A stretch of DNA of 64,000 nt from positions 186,001-250,000 of the forward strand of contig NZ_VSZS01000066.1 in assembly GCF_008180155.1 (NCBI RefSeq). Reading direction: 5' to 3'. The position numbers were made by a program, and so were the translations under genes. The notes under the pieces were generated by a model. The model was not told the origin of the DNA, searched no databases, and worked only from the letters and a program-made list of their open reading frames with translations. Shown piece after piece: positions 25,248 to 34,040 of this stretch. Positions within the stretch are counted from its first letter, which is position 1. Every line of letters starts with the position of its first letter. The DNA is from Neoaquamicrobium microcysteis (GTDB lineage Bacteria > Pseudomonadota > Alphaproteobacteria > Rhizobiales > Rhizobiaceae).

Positions 25248-25694
25248 ATGACGCAGCCTTTCTGGAAGAAGAAGACGCTCGATGAGATGTCTCCCGCCGA
25301 ATGGGAGGCGCTTTGTGACGGCTGCGGAAAATGCTGTCTCGCCAAGCTGGAGGACGAAGACACCGGAGAAATCCACTGGACCAGCGTGGGTTGCCGGCTG
25401 TTTGACGCCGGGCGCTGCACCTGCCGCGACTATGCTCATCGGTTGGAAGTCGTGCCGGATTGCGTCGGCCTCACGCCCGAGAAGGTGCGGTCGATCACGT
25501 GGCTTCCGCGAACTTGTGCCTATCGTCTGGTGGCTGAGGGAAATGACCTCTACTGGTGGCATTACCTGATATCGGGCAGCCGCGAAACGGTTCACGAGGC
25601 GGGCGTATCGGTCAGGGGCCGCGTGACCGCCAACGAAGACGATCTCGGCGAGCCGGAGGAATATTTCGACCACATGCTGAGCGAGGAGCCCTGA
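25248..25694 (+). CDS. YcgN family (UPF0260) cysteine-cluster protein
   Basis: 148 residues from ATG 25248. The family signature is the N-terminal CDGCGKCC (about residues 23-30), then [29 protein letters not shown] and WLPRTCAYR, giving eight or more conserved Cys that probably bind an iron-sulfur cluster or zinc. [17 protein letters not shown] at the start is typical. The molecular function of YcgN proteins is unknown. It is divergent from the OmpA gene. Confidence 0.88.
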   Translation: MTQPFWKKKTLDEMSPAEWEALCDGCGKCCLAKLEDEDTGEIHWTSVGCRLFDAGRCTCRDYAHRLEVVPDCVGLTPEKVRSITWLPRTCAYRLVAEGNDLYWWHYLISGSRETVHEAGVSVRGRVTANEDDLGEPEEYFDHMLSEEP

Positions 25695-25797
25695 TGCGGC
25701 GGGTGTCGCGCACGCGACGGTCCGCGGTGCAACAAGCGGGCCGCATGACCGGTTCCGCGTTCAGACAGACCCTGCCAACCATAAGGAACGACCTTCC

Positions 25798-26211
25798 ATG
25801 AGCGAAGCCGAAACCCTCAAGCTGATCGAGCGCTATGTCGCCGCTTTCAACGCCGGCGACCGGGAGGCCATGCTTGCCTGCCTTTCCGAGGATGTCGCGC
25901 ACGACATCAACCAGGGCGGGCGCGAGATCGGCAAGGACAAGTTCCGCTGGTTTCTCGGCATGATGGACAAGCACTATCGCGAGCAGCTTTCGGACGTTGC
26001 GATCATGGTCGGCCAGGGTGGCGGCCGGGCAGCCGCCGAGTTCACCGTGCGCGGAACCTACCTTTCCACGGCAGAGGGTCTTCCGGAGGCGAATGGCCAG
26101 ACCTATTCGCTGCCTGCCGGTATCTTCTTCGAGGTCGATGACGGGCTGATCTCTCGCGTGACGACCTATTACAACCTTTCGGACTGGACAGCTCAGGTCT
26201 CGAAGGGCTGA
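25798..26211 (+). CDS. NTF2-like / ketosteroid-isomerase-related protein (SnoaL-like)
   Basis: 137 residues, a single NTF2-like cone fold: ETLKLIERYVAAFNAGDREAMLACLSEDVAHDINQGG at the N-terminus is the standard helix-plus-strand opening, and the remainder alternates beta strands (AAAEFTVRGTYL, YSLPAGIFFEVDDGLISRVTTYYNL). The Asp/His in HDINQGG point into the pocket in relatives. Such proteins are isomerases, dehydratases or binding proteins, and no substrate is evident. The next gene starts 4 bases later and is probably co-transcribed. Confidence 0.8.
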   Translation: MSEAETLKLIERYVAAFNAGDREAMLACLSEDVAHDINQGGREIGKDKFRWFLGMMDKHYREQLSDVAIMVGQGGGRAAAEFTVRGTYLSTAEGLPEANGQTYSLPAGIFFEVDDGLISRVTTYYNLSDWTAQVSKG

Positions 26212-26215
26212 AGCG

Positions 26216-26797
26216 GTGGAGGTGCGAAGGCTGACCCGTTCCGAAGTCCAAGCAGCCTTCGACGACCTCGCGCGTCTTCGGATCGAAGTCTTTCGCGACT
26301 TCCCCTATCTCTACGATGGTGACCCAGACTACGAGCGGCGCTATCTTGCAACTTACCTAGCTTCGCCGGGCGCCGTCGTCATCGGCGCGCTGGACGGGGA
26401 CAGGCTGGTGGGTGCTGCGACGGCCTCGCCCCTGGCGGATCATTTCGAGGAGTTCGGCAGACCGTTCGTGGAGAGGGGGCTCGATCCGGCCGATTTCTTC
26501 TATTTCGGGGAGTCCGTCCTTGAGAAAGCCTGTCGCGGGCGCGGTGTCGGGGTGCGCTTCTTCGAGGAGCGTGAGGCGTCAGCACTCGAGGCCGGGTTTG
26601 CCAACTGCGTCTTTTCCGCCGTTATCCGCCCGGCGGATCATCCTCTGCGGCCGGCAGGCTATCAACCGCTGGACGGGTTCTGGAGCCGCCGTGGCTACGC
26701 ACGCATCGACGGGCTGGAAACCAGCTTTTCCTGGCGAGACGTCGGTGAAGCCCAAGAGACCGTCAAGCCGATGGAATATTGGTCAAAACGGCTCTGA
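26216..26797 (+). CDS. GNAT-family N-acetyltransferase
   Basis: 193 residues from GTG 26216, 4 bases after the preceding stop. It fits GNAT folding: LARLRIEVFRDFPYLYDGDPDYERRYLATY at the N-terminus, VIGALDGDRLVGAATASPL on strands 2-4, and the acetyl-CoA loop VLEKACRGRGVGVRFFEERE at about residues 102-121. The middle (EFGRPFVERGLDPADFFYFGES) is characteristic of an uncharacterised alphaproteobacterial group. Coupling to the NTF2-like gene suggests a shared pathway, but none is known. Confidence 0.8.
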   Translation: MEVRRLTRSEVQAAFDDLARLRIEVFRDFPYLYDGDPDYERRYLATYLASPGAVVIGALDGDRLVGAATASPLADHFEEFGRPFVERGLDPADFFYFGESVLEKACRGRGVGVRFFEEREASALEAGFANCVFSAVIRPADHPLRPAGYQPLDGFWSRRGYARIDGLETSFSWRDVGEAQETVKPMEYWSKRL

Positions 26798-26896
26798 GGA
26801 TGCCTGAACATGCGATGAACGGGCGGTTCGCAGCCGGTTCAGCTTCGCGATGGCAAGTTCGCGTTCATCGACGCAAATTGCTTACGGAGAGACACC

Positions 26897-27268
26897 ATGT
26901 TCAAGATCATCAAGACTGCGGCCCTTTCCGCCCTGATCGGCTTCGGCGCGCTGGCTTCCATGCCGGCAGCCGCCCAGGCGCAGAGCGGCGGCATCTATTT
27001 CGGCTTCGGCAATGTCGGCCCCAACGTCGGACTCCACTTCAACGATCGCGGCCGGCACGACTATCGTGGGCGCCATCACCGCGGCCGGGACCATTATCGC
27101 GGCTGCTCGCCCCGTGAGGCGGTGCACAAGGCTTCGCGCATGGGCCTGCGTCATGCGCGCGTCGTTGGCGCAAACCGTCATACCGTTCGCGTCGAAGGGC
27201 GCGGCCACGGCTATCGCTATGCATCCGTGACTTTCGCAAACAGGCATCACTGCCCGGTCATCCGCTGA
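26897..27268 (+). CDS. Small secreted basic protein with C-terminal CSPREA domain
   Basis: 123 residues. A Sec signal peptide (residues 1-29, ending AQAQS) is followed by a Gly/Phe segment (GGIYFGFGNVGPNVG), an Arg/His-rich stretch (RGRHDYRGRHHRGRDHYRG), and a compact domain of about 55 residues starting CSPREAVHKASRMGLRHARV and ending CPVIR. The two Cys at the ends of that domain may form a disulfide in the periplasm. Small rhizobial secreted proteins with this C-terminal pattern are common but uncharacterised. A strong rho-independent terminator follows. Confidence 0.8.
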   Translation: MFKIIKTAALSALIGFGALASMPAAAQAQSGGIYFGFGNVGPNVGLHFNDRGRHDYRGRHHRGRDHYRGCSPREAVHKASRMGLRHARVVGANRHTVRVEGRGHGYRYASVTFANRHHCPVIR

Positions 27269-27294
27269 TCCGGCGGGAAAGGCACTTGAAGAAG

Positions 27295-27320
27295 GGGCCG
27301 GCTCATCGCCGGCCCTTTCT
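27295..27320 (+). terminator. Rho-independent terminator after the small secreted protein gene
   Basis: GGGCCGGC (27295-27302), loop TCATC and GCCGGCCC (27308-27315) form an 8-bp GC stem followed by TTTCT. It starts 26 bases past the stop and also separates the convergent SIMPL gene. Confidence 0.8.
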
Positions 27321-27323
27321 CAT

Positions 27324-28052
27324 TTACTGCTTGAGTTCGAAAGTCACGTTCACCTGGATGCGATAGGTGTTTTCGCCGGCCTCGACAGGCACCGCATCGG
27401 CGGCGGCCTCCATGCGGTAGGCGCGCTGGCCCATCGGCACCGGCGGCGGGGTGAAGGCCTGTTCTGAAATCTCGACAATGCCGCCAAGGCTGACGCCTGC
27501 TGCTTCGGCAAGCGTTCGTGCGCGGGTGACCGCGTCTTCTACAGCGCGCTTGCGCGCCTCGGTGGTCGCTGCCGCCGGGTCGTCATTGGTGAAGGAGATG
27601 CTACCACCCTGGTTGACGCCCAGCGTGACCGAACGGTCGATGATCTCGCCCACGGCCGCTACGTCTCGCACCCGGACGGTTAGCGTATTCGAGACCTGAT
27701 ATGCGACGATGCGGGGCTGCTGCTCGCCGTCGTTGTTCTGGGGGTAGACATAGCGCGGATTGATCTGAAGGCCGGCTGTCTGCAGGTCGCGGGCCTCGAT
27801 CCCGGCTTCCTTCATCGCCTCGATCACGGCTGCCATCGCCTCGTTGTTGGCGTCGAGCGCCTCACGTGCCGTAGCAGCCTCCCGCATCACCGCAAGCGAA
27901 ACGATCGCCATATCCGGCGCCACGGCACTCTCGCCTTCACCGGTGACGATGATTCGAGGCTGAGAGTTGGCCTGCGACATATCCTGTGCGGCTGCGGCAT
28001 GGGGAATGGCAAGCGCGGCGGCAAGCAGCAGCGGCACATATCTGCGGTTCAT
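27324..28052 (-). CDS. SIMPL domain (DUF541) periplasmic protein
   Basis: 242 residues from ATG 28052, with GGAG about 5 bases upstream. A signal peptide (residues 1-22, LLLAAALAIPHAAAAQ) is followed by the SIMPL/DUF541 domain: RIIVTGEGESAVAPDMAIVSLAVMREAAT, the central helix pair MAAVIEAMKEAGIEARDLQTAGLQINPRY, YQVSNTLTVRVRD and the conserved KRAVEDAVTRARTLAEAAG. SIMPL proteins of Gram-negative bacteria are periplasmic or outer-membrane proteins linked to oxidative stress (YggE, BP26 of Brucella). It is divergent from the tRNA gene. Confidence 0.88.
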   Translation of the reverse strand: MNRRYVPLLLAAALAIPHAAAAQDMSQANSQPRIIVTGEGESAVAPDMAIVSLAVMREAATAREALDANNEAMAAVIEAMKEAGIEARDLQTAGLQINPRYVYPQNNDGEQQPRIVAYQVSNTLTVRVRDVAAVGEIIDRSVTLGVNQGGSISFTNDDPAAATTEARKRAVEDAVTRARTLAEAAGVSLGGIVEISEQAFTPPPVPMGQRAYRMEAAADAVPVEAGENTYRIQVNVTFELKQ

Positions 28053-28165
28053 CTGGATCTCCGATGCGGTTGGTTGTCCCTCCATGCCGGGATAGGAAGC
28101 GATTATGGGTGGATTGCGGCGGCAGTCTTGTGCGGAAGCAAAAAAGCAACTAGGTCAGCGGCGTG

Positions 28166-28241
28166 GGGCCTGTAGCTCAATGGTTAGAGCCGGCGGCTCA
28201 TAACCGCTTGGTTGGGGGTTCGAGTCCCTCCGGGCCCACCA
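28166..28241 (+). tRNA. tRNA with CAU anticodon, probably tRNA-Ile2 (lysidine type)
   Basis: A 76-base cloverleaf with CCA encoded. The acceptor stem pairs GGGCCTG with CGGGCCC, the D arm is TAGCTCAATGGTTAGAGC, the anticodon loop CTCATAA carries CAT, and the T arm contains GGTTCGAGTCC. The short D loop and the GCTTGGT run after the anticodon stem resemble Escherichia coli tRNA-Ile2 (CAU, modified by TilS to read AUA) more than elongator tRNA-Met. Software often labels such genes tRNA-Met, so the isotype needs confirmation. Confidence 0.9.
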
Positions 28242-28369
28242 TTTCATAGTCGCGGTGAGGCGGGGCCTAATCTTCGCGCAATTGCTTGGGCCCCAGCGTC
28301 TGAAGTCTGGTCAGTCGTTGATACTTCCGTTCTAGACCATCAGCTGTCCGACATCTCATCTGGAAGCGT

Positions 28370-31183
28370 TCATTGGTTGTTGCGCGAAGCGTCGATCGTT
28401 TCCCGCAATGCGTCTGCGAGCTGCCGCCGTGTGTAGGGCTTTGCAAGTGGCCGGAAACGCATGGTGGCGCCGATGCTCTCGATGTCGGCGTAGCCTGTTG
28501 TCAGCAAAACCGGGAGGTTCGGATCACGGGCGCTGATTTCGTCTGCCATGGCGCGGCCATCGATCGGGCCGGGCATGACCACGTCGGAGAATACCAGATC
28601 GAACGGGCCGTCCGTTTCCAAGGTTCGCAATGCCTCCGTCGCATTGCCCGCGCATGTGACGGAATAGCCAAGCGAAACGAGCGTCCCGGAAGCGAAATCA
28701 CGCACCATCTCGTCGTCCTCGACGACGAGAACACGCTCGCACCCACCCTGCACCGCCGCGGTCCTGGGGGGCTCGGCGACAGCATCAGCCAACATCAGTC
28801 GGGGGAAGAATAGTGAAATGGTTGTGCCGTAGTCCGGCTCCGACTGGATTTCGATGCGGCCTCCGGATTGCCGCATGAAGCCGTAAACCATGCTGAGGCC
28901 CAGCCCGCTGCCTTTGCCGAACGGCTTGGTCGTGAAAAAGGGCTCAAAGGCCTTCGCGCGCGTCTCTGCGTCCATGCCGATGCCGTTGTCAGCGATGCGG
29001 ATGACAGCATCGTTGCCGTCCTGCGCCGTCGAAATGGTCAGTCTACCGCCTGCCGGCATCGCGTCGCGGGCATTGATGCAGAGATTCATGATGGACGCTT
29101 CCAGTTGCGCCGCATCCGCTCTCACGTGACCTGCCGTCCCATCGAGCTCGAAGCCCAGGATGATCGTTTCCCCGAGCGCGGTTCCCAGCAAGCCCTCCAT
29201 GGCCCTGATGGATTTGTTGATACTCAGGGGCGCTGGCTCCAGAGGCTGCCTTCCCGCGAAGGTGAGAAGCTGGCGCGTGAGGGCGGCGCCTTGCCGGGAG
29301 GCCTTGTGGTTCAGCTTTGCGATCGCGGAAAGGCGCGGGTCGGCAATTTCGTCGGCCAGGGTCTCCGCCGTCCCGATGATAACCGTCAGCAGGTTGTTGA
29401 AGTCATGGGCGACGCCGCCTGTCAGTTGACCTATCGCTTCCAGCCGCTGTGCCTGCAGCCGTTTTGCCTCGTTCAGTCTTGTCTCGGTCACGTCGCGTAC
29501 ACCACCGACCATCCTGATCGCCGTGCCGGCGGTATTGCGGATGATATGGCCTTGATCGAGCACCTCGGCATAGGTGCCTGTTCCGCGGCGGAAGCGATAC
29601 TCTTCCAGCCAAGTGTTCGCGTTCCCATCGATCGCGGCGAGTATGCTGGACACGACGCGCGCACGGTCGTCCGGATGTATCTTGGCTTCCCATATCCGGA
29701 AGCCATCCTCGACGGGTACGTCGTCATGCCCGAAGACGGATGCGATGTTGCTGTTCCACTGGACATCACCGGTCGCAATGTCCCAGTCCCAGATCGCGTC
29801 CGTCGTCATCATCGCGACGATCGAGAAGCGTTCTTCGCTTTCGGCCAACCGTTCGGCTGCGCTTTTTCTGTCTGTGATGTCACGACCCGTGGCGACGAAA
29901 TGGGTGGCGCGCCCGTCCGGGCCGATAATCGGCGCGATGCTCATGCCCACCCAATATTCGCGCCCGTCCCTGGTGTAGTTGATGATTTCAGCCCGGATCG
30001 CCCTCGGCAGCGCGATTGCTTGCCTGATCTCATCGATGGTTGCGGCGTCGGTGCGCTGACCCTGGAGAAATTTCGGGGAACGGCCAAGCGCCTCCTCGCG
30101 TGAGTAGCCGGTGATTCGGACAAAGGCGTCGTTGACATAGACGATCTTCTGATCGCCCCCGGGCTGCGAGGGCGCGTCCGTGATGATGACGAAGTCCTCG
30201 ATCCTCGAGATGGCCATTTCGAGCATATGCAAATGCTGTTCGTCTGCATGCCGCGTCGTCACATCACGGAAATAGATGGTCAACCCGGCCGTCCCCGGAT
30301 AGGCGGTGACCGAGAACCAGGCGTTCAGCGACTCGTAGAACACTTCGAAATCCGCTGTCGTATTCTCACGAACGGCCCGCTCGTAGTGCTGCCTGATGAT
30401 ACCTGACGAGGCTTCCGGGAATTCCTCCCAGATCAGGCGCCCCAGCAGCGTCGAACGCGGGCGCTCAAGCAGGCGCTCGGCCTGGCGGTTGAGATAGGTG
30501 AAGCGCCAATCGGTATCGAGTTGGAAAAACGCATCGCTGATGTTTTCCATCGACTCGGCGAAACGACGTTCAAGATCCATCGCTGCATGCTCCAGCCGCT
30601 TGCGTTCGTCGATATCCTGGAGGGCGCCCTGGATACGGGAAACACGGCCCGTGTCATCGTAGATGGCGACGCCGATCGCTCGAACCCATTTTCTCCGGCC
30701 CGCGCCGTCGATTATCTCCAACTCGATGTCGTACGGCTCCCCGGTCGCCACGCACGATTCGAAGTGCCGCGTGATCGTGTCTCGCCATTCCGGAGCAAAA
30801 TAGCCGATCCCTTCGTCGAGGGTGACCGTCTTTCCCTTCGGTCTTTCGTGGATCGCCCAGGTTTCGTCCGACCACTCGATCCGCCGGTCGGGCAGGTGCA
30901 CCACCCATCCACCAAGTTTCGCGGCCTTGCTGGCGATTTCGAGAAGCGCCCGGTTTTCATGACGACCGCGAGGCTTGCGCCGCGCTCGGTTGTAACGAAT
31001 GCCCCCCGCAATCAGGAGAGCGGCTCCGACCAGCCAAAGCCAGGCATCCGGCGGTGGGGCGAGAACGAGAACGGTTGTGCCGCCTATCAGCAATCCGGTC
31101 ACAATCCGGTCCGCTGCACAATGTCTGAGCCAGGTCACCAGCGAGCGAAAGACGCTTCCGGCTTTTGCGTATGCTCCGCGCAT
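28370..31183 (-). CDS. Hybrid histidine kinase with four PAS domains and C-terminal receiver
   Basis: 937 residues from ATG 31183. Two hydrophobic segments lie near residues 29-62. PAS domains follow at roughly 85-195, 205-310, 323-440 and 450-570. The histidine kinase has [11 protein letters not shown] with His593, ATP-binding blocks [19 protein letters not shown] and [14 protein letters not shown], and a receiver at about 817-930 with phospho-acceptor Asp867 in [10 protein letters not shown]. The third PAS has a LOV-like motif, GRSPKFLQG at 367-375, where Pro stands in place of the photoactive Cys of GRNCRFLQG, so flavin-cysteine photochemistry is not expected. No output regulator is encoded beside it. 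Input and target are unknown. Confidence 0.87.
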   Translation of the reverse strand: MRGAYAKAGSVFRSLVTWLRHCAADRIVTGLLIGGTTVLVLAPPPDAWLWLVGAALLIAGGIRYNRARRKPRGRHENRALLEIASKAAKLGGWVVHLPDRRIEWSDETWAIHERPKGKTVTLDEGIGYFAPEWRDTITRHFESCVATGEPYDIELEIIDGAGRRKWVRAIGVAIYDDTGRVSRIQGALQDIDERKRLEHAAMDLERRFAESMENISDAFFQLDTDWRFTYLNRQAERLLERPRSTLLGRLIWEEFPEASSGIIRQHYERAVRENTTADFEVFYESLNAWFSVTAYPGTAGLTIYFRDVTTRHADEQHLHMLEMAISRIEDFVIITDAPSQPGGDQKIVYVNDAFVRITGYSREEALGRSPKFLQGQRTDAATIDEIRQAIALPRAIRAEIINYTRDGREYWVGMSIAPIIGPDGRATHFVATGRDITDRKSAAERLAESEERFSIVAMMTTDAIWDWDIATGDVQWNSNIASVFGHDDVPVEDGFRIWEAKIHPDDRARVVSSILAAIDGNANTWLEEYRFRRGTGTYAEVLDQGHIIRNTAGTAIRMVGGVRDVTETRLNEAKRLQAQRLEAIGQLTGGVAHDFNNLLTVIIGTAETLADEIADPRLSAIAKLNHKASRQGAALTRQLLTFAGRQPLEPAPLSINKSIRAMEGLLGTALGETIILGFELDGTAGHVRADAAQLEASIMNLCINARDAMPAGGRLTISTAQDGNDAVIRIADNGIGMDAETRAKAFEPFFTTKPFGKGSGLGLSMVYGFMRQSGGRIEIQSEPDYGTTISLFFPRLMLADAVAEPPRTAAVQGGCERVLVVEDDEMVRDFASGTLVSLGYSVTCAGNATEALRTLETDGPFDLVFSDVVMPGPIDGRAMADEISARDPNLPVLLTTGYADIESIGATMRFRPLAKPYTRRQLADALRETIDASRNNQ

Positions 31184-31389
31184 GGTCTGTGTCGTCCTCG
31201 GCAGTAGTGTTCCCAAACGTGTCGATAATTTTGGCGGGCGCAGCAATCCATAAGTGGTCGCGGCACTTTAACCCTTTTTAAATTTGGGAAAGCGGTCGCT
31301 TAATTAAGGGTGGGCCTAATCGGTGCATCAACCGTGGAGTTCCGTGCCTTGATGGGGCAGCGGAGTTCGGTGAGCATCGGGGCCAACCT

Positions 31390-31881
31390 TTGACAACGAA
31401 GAAGAAATCGACCTATCTGAGCCGCGTCGAATCCGATTACTTCAGCCGCAACTGGTATCGCCGCGGCGCAAGGCTCCTTTGCCATCTCCTCTTCACCAGC
31501 AAGAAGCTGCGCAAAGCGCAGTTCGCTCGTTGCCTCGTCGTTGAAATCAGCGAAGGGGATGCGACCGTGCGTATAGGGGCGACGCAGATTCCCGATGAAC
31601 TGTATCTCGTTATCGGCAAGTTCGAAGTCGTCGTGGGCTGCATCGTGGTTCGGCGCGATCTGGGGCTCCTGCATCTTCGCTTCGTGAAATTGCTGAAGCC
31701 GGAACTCGTCGATCGGCTGTCGCGCATGAAGCCGCGGCTTCCCACCTTGGAAAGCCCCAAGCCGGAACCCATATCTGCGAGCGAAGGCGCGCAGCCAATG
31801 CGGCGTCCCATGCCCTCTCTGCCCCATGGCGCACAGGAAAGAGGCATGGACCAGTTCACCGAGCATTCGAAAAAGCTATGA
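31390..31881 (+). CDS. PilZ-like domain protein
   Basis: 163 residues from TTG 31390; no in-frame ATG precedes it and only a weak GGGG lies upstream, so the start is uncertain. Residues ~20-105 look like a degenerate PilZ fold: RNWYRRGARLLCHLLF supplies an R-x3-R-like pair and CLVVEISEGDATVRI matches the D/N-x-S-x2-G position imperfectly. The C-terminus is Pro-rich and unstructured. The gene overlaps the response regulator gene by 4 bases (ATGA) and precedes a GAF-EAL gene, so a c-di-GMP role fits, but c-di-GMP binding is doubtful from these residues alone. Confidence 0.6.
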   Translation: MTTKKKSTYLSRVESDYFSRNWYRRGARLLCHLLFTSKKLRKAQFARCLVVEISEGDATVRIGATQIPDELYLVIGKFEVVVGCIVVRRDLGLLHLRFVKLLKPELVDRLSRMKPRLPTLESPKPEPISASEGAQPMRRPMPSLPHGAQERGMDQFTEHSKKL

Positions 31882-32579
31882 ACATAATGATCATCGACGA
31901 TCAGCGAGACGTCGTTGATATGATGCGGCTGAACTGGTCGGATACCCGCGACCGGCTGGATTGCCTGACATCCGTGAGGCAGGCGAACCGCTTCATAAAC
32001 TCGAACGAACTCGCCGCCTACGACTGTATCCTCATCGACATCAACCTGCCTGACGGAAGTGGGCTGGAACTGCTTCGCGCGGCGCGCTCGCGTTCCGATG
32101 TTCCCATCATCATGATCTCGGGAGCCGGTGACGCCGACAGCCGTGCGGATGCCATCAGCGTTGGAGCAGACGATTACGTCATGAAGCCGTTCAGCGTGAA
32201 GGAATTGCGCGCGCGCGTCCATCGGGTGCATGAGGCGCGGCTGGGCCGCCACGACCGGCGACAGAGCGTTGCGTTCAGGATCGGCAATATCGATTGCGAT
32301 ATCAAGCGCCTGTCAATGGATTTCGAGGGCGCCAGCCGGACGCTAACCGCTCTCGAAGGACGCATACTGCAGGTTCTCTACGCCAGTTCCGGCGAGGACT
32401 GCCACAAGACGAGCATTGCGCGTCAGGCGCTCTTTCGCGAGCACGACCCGCGCGACAAGACGATCGACGTCTACATCAACCGGCTCCGCGGCAAGCTCGC
32501 GGAACTCGATATCGCAAGCGGCGATTGCATAAAGACGATCCGGGGCGTGGGCTATCGCCTGAGCGATCTCCCACAATAG
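31878..32579 (+). CDS. OmpR-family response regulator
   Basis: 233 residues. The receiver domain (residues 1-115) has IIDDQRDVVD acidic residues, phospho-acceptor Asp54 in ILIDINLPDGSG, and Lys in VMKPFSVKEL. The C-terminal winged helix (about 130-228) ends KTIDVYINRLRGKLAELDI and CIKTIRGVGYRLSDL, the OmpR/PhoB-type DNA-binding signature. The ATG overlaps the PilZ-like gene's stop. No cognate kinase is adjacent on the same strand; the divergent hybrid kinase at 28370-31183 is the nearest candidate. The following gene, 16 bases on, encodes a phosphodiesterase. Confidence 0.88.
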   Translation: MNIMIIDDQRDVVDMMRLNWSDTRDRLDCLTSVRQANRFINSNELAAYDCILIDINLPDGSGLELLRAARSRSDVPIIMISGAGDADSRADAISVGADDYVMKPFSVKELRARVHRVHEARLGRHDRRQSVAFRIGNIDCDIKRLSMDFEGASRTLTALEGRILQVLYASSGEDCHKTSIARQALFREHDPRDKTIDVYINRLRGKLAELDIASGDCIKTIRGVGYRLSDLPQ

Positions 32580-32595
32580 CAGGGATAGGGGCACC

Positions 32596-33948
32596 ATGCT
32601 TGAGCGCGTTGATCGTCAGGTGATGTCCGCGGACTGGAGCGGAACTGGCGGAAGCCACGAAGCGGCCCGCGTCGAACGGGTGAAACAGCTTTCCATCGTG
32701 ACGGCCGGCCCGGACCCCGTGCTCGATGCATTGGTCGATGCGGCCTGCCATGCCGCCGATACACCGATCGGCCTCATCACCTTGCTCGATGGTGAACGCC
32801 AGTGGTTCAAGTCGAAGCGGGGGATCGAAGGCTACGGCTCCATCAGGGCGAGCGCCTTTTGCGACTACACGATCCGGTCTTCGAGACCCTTCATCGTGTC
32901 GGATGCAACCCGCGATATTCGCTTCGCCGACAATCCCTTCGTCACCGGAAGCGAGGGGATCCGCTTCTATGCCGGCGTCCCGCTGGAGATAGAGCCAGGG
33001 CTTCGTCTCGGCTCGCTTTGCGTTCTCGACCGCGTGCCGCGGCGCCTCGGCGCCGACGTGCGCGATTTGCTGGATCGGCTGGCACGGTGTGCCGTAGAAC
33101 GTCTGCTGCAGTCGGAAGACCGGTATCTGTTGTCCCGTATCGACTCCACCCGGCTCGGTCGCGCAAAAGCGGAGAAGGCGGCCTTGGCTCTCGCGGAGGA
33201 TGCGCTTGAGAAGGGCATCTTCACGCTTCACTTCCAACCCAAGATAGCGCTCGATACGGGGCGACGTGTGGGATTCGAGGCTTTGCTGAGGCTCAGGAAG
33301 CCCGATGGATCCGTGATCGGTCCGGCGACCTTTGCTGCAGCGCTCGACGAACCGACGATTTCTAGGCGCATCGGCAGTTACGTCCTGCGGAGCACCACGG
33401 AACAGGCTAGAGCGTGGCGGGCTGCGGGCGTCGATTTCGGACACATCGCCGTCAACGTTTCCTCCTCGCAATTCATCGCGCTTCCTGGCGGCCCAAGCCT
33501 CATCGATGAAGTTCTGGATGTTACCCGGTCGGCAGGACTATCCCCCAGGGATATCCAGATCGAGGTCACGGAAGGGGTGATGCTGTCGGAGCACGGCGGC
33601 GATGTCGGCGCCCAGCTTGAGGCGCTGCGAGCGGCAGGCTTCATCGTTGCCTTCGACGACTTCGGCACTGGCTTTGCGTCTCTCGTTCACCTGAAGGAGT
33701 TCGCCTATGACCAGATCAAGGTCGATGGCAGCTTCGTGCGTGCCATGACAGGCTCCGGCGCTGACCATGCCATCGTGAAGGCGATCGTCGACATGGCCAA
33801 TGCGATGGGAAAGCACGTCGTCGCCGAGGGTGTGGAAACCCAAGCCGAACGCAACGCGCTGCAAGCGCTAGGCTGTCACTACGGCCAGGGGTTTCTCTTC
33901 GGCCGGCCGTGCGATGCAGTTGATATCAGTTTCCCGTCCGGGCGCTGA
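32596..33948 (+). CDS. GAF-EAL cyclic-di-GMP phosphodiesterase
   Basis: 450 residues. A GAF domain covers about residues 20-165 (VDAACHAADTPIGLITLLDG, SFCDYTI-like segment, FYAGVPLEIEPGLRLGSLCVLD). The EAL domain covers about 195-445 and keeps the key catalytic motifs: GFEALLRL, AVNVSSSQF, IQIEVTEG, FDDFGTGFASL, IKVDGSFV, VAEGVET and GQGFLFG. It should therefore hydrolyse c-di-GMP, possibly with ligand control by the GAF domain. It is 16 bases after the response regulator gene and convergent with the cellulose operon, whose BcsA has a PilZ domain, so a link to cellulose control is a reasonable inference. Confidence 0.88.
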   Translation: MLERVDRQVMSADWSGTGGSHEAARVERVKQLSIVTAGPDPVLDALVDAACHAADTPIGLITLLDGERQWFKSKRGIEGYGSIRASAFCDYTIRSSRPFIVSDATRDIRFADNPFVTGSEGIRFYAGVPLEIEPGLRLGSLCVLDRVPRRLGADVRDLLDRLARCAVERLLQSEDRYLLSRIDSTRLGRAKAEKAALALAEDALEKGIFTLHFQPKIALDTGRRVGFEALLRLRKPDGSVIGPATFAAALDEPTISRRIGSYVLRSTTEQARAWRAAGVDFGHIAVNVSSSQFIALPGGPSLIDEVLDVTRSAGLSPRDIQIEVTEGVMLSEHGGDVGAQLEALRAAGFIVAFDDFGTGFASLVHLKEFAYDQIKVDGSFVRAMTGSGADHAIVKAIVDMANAMGKHVVAEGVETQAERNALQALGCHYGQGFLFGRPCDAVDISFPSGR

Positions 33949-34040
33949 ACCGCAGGACAAGCCGAGGGTTCACGAACTCCCTTGCTGAGGGCCGTAGCGT
34001 AGATGGAGTTGCCCATCATCGCCCGGCGCACTGCCTTGGT

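Noticed and set aside
28166-28370. tRNA 3' end as an integration site
   Set aside because: There is no integrase gene, no direct repeat of the tRNA end and no change of gene style nearby.
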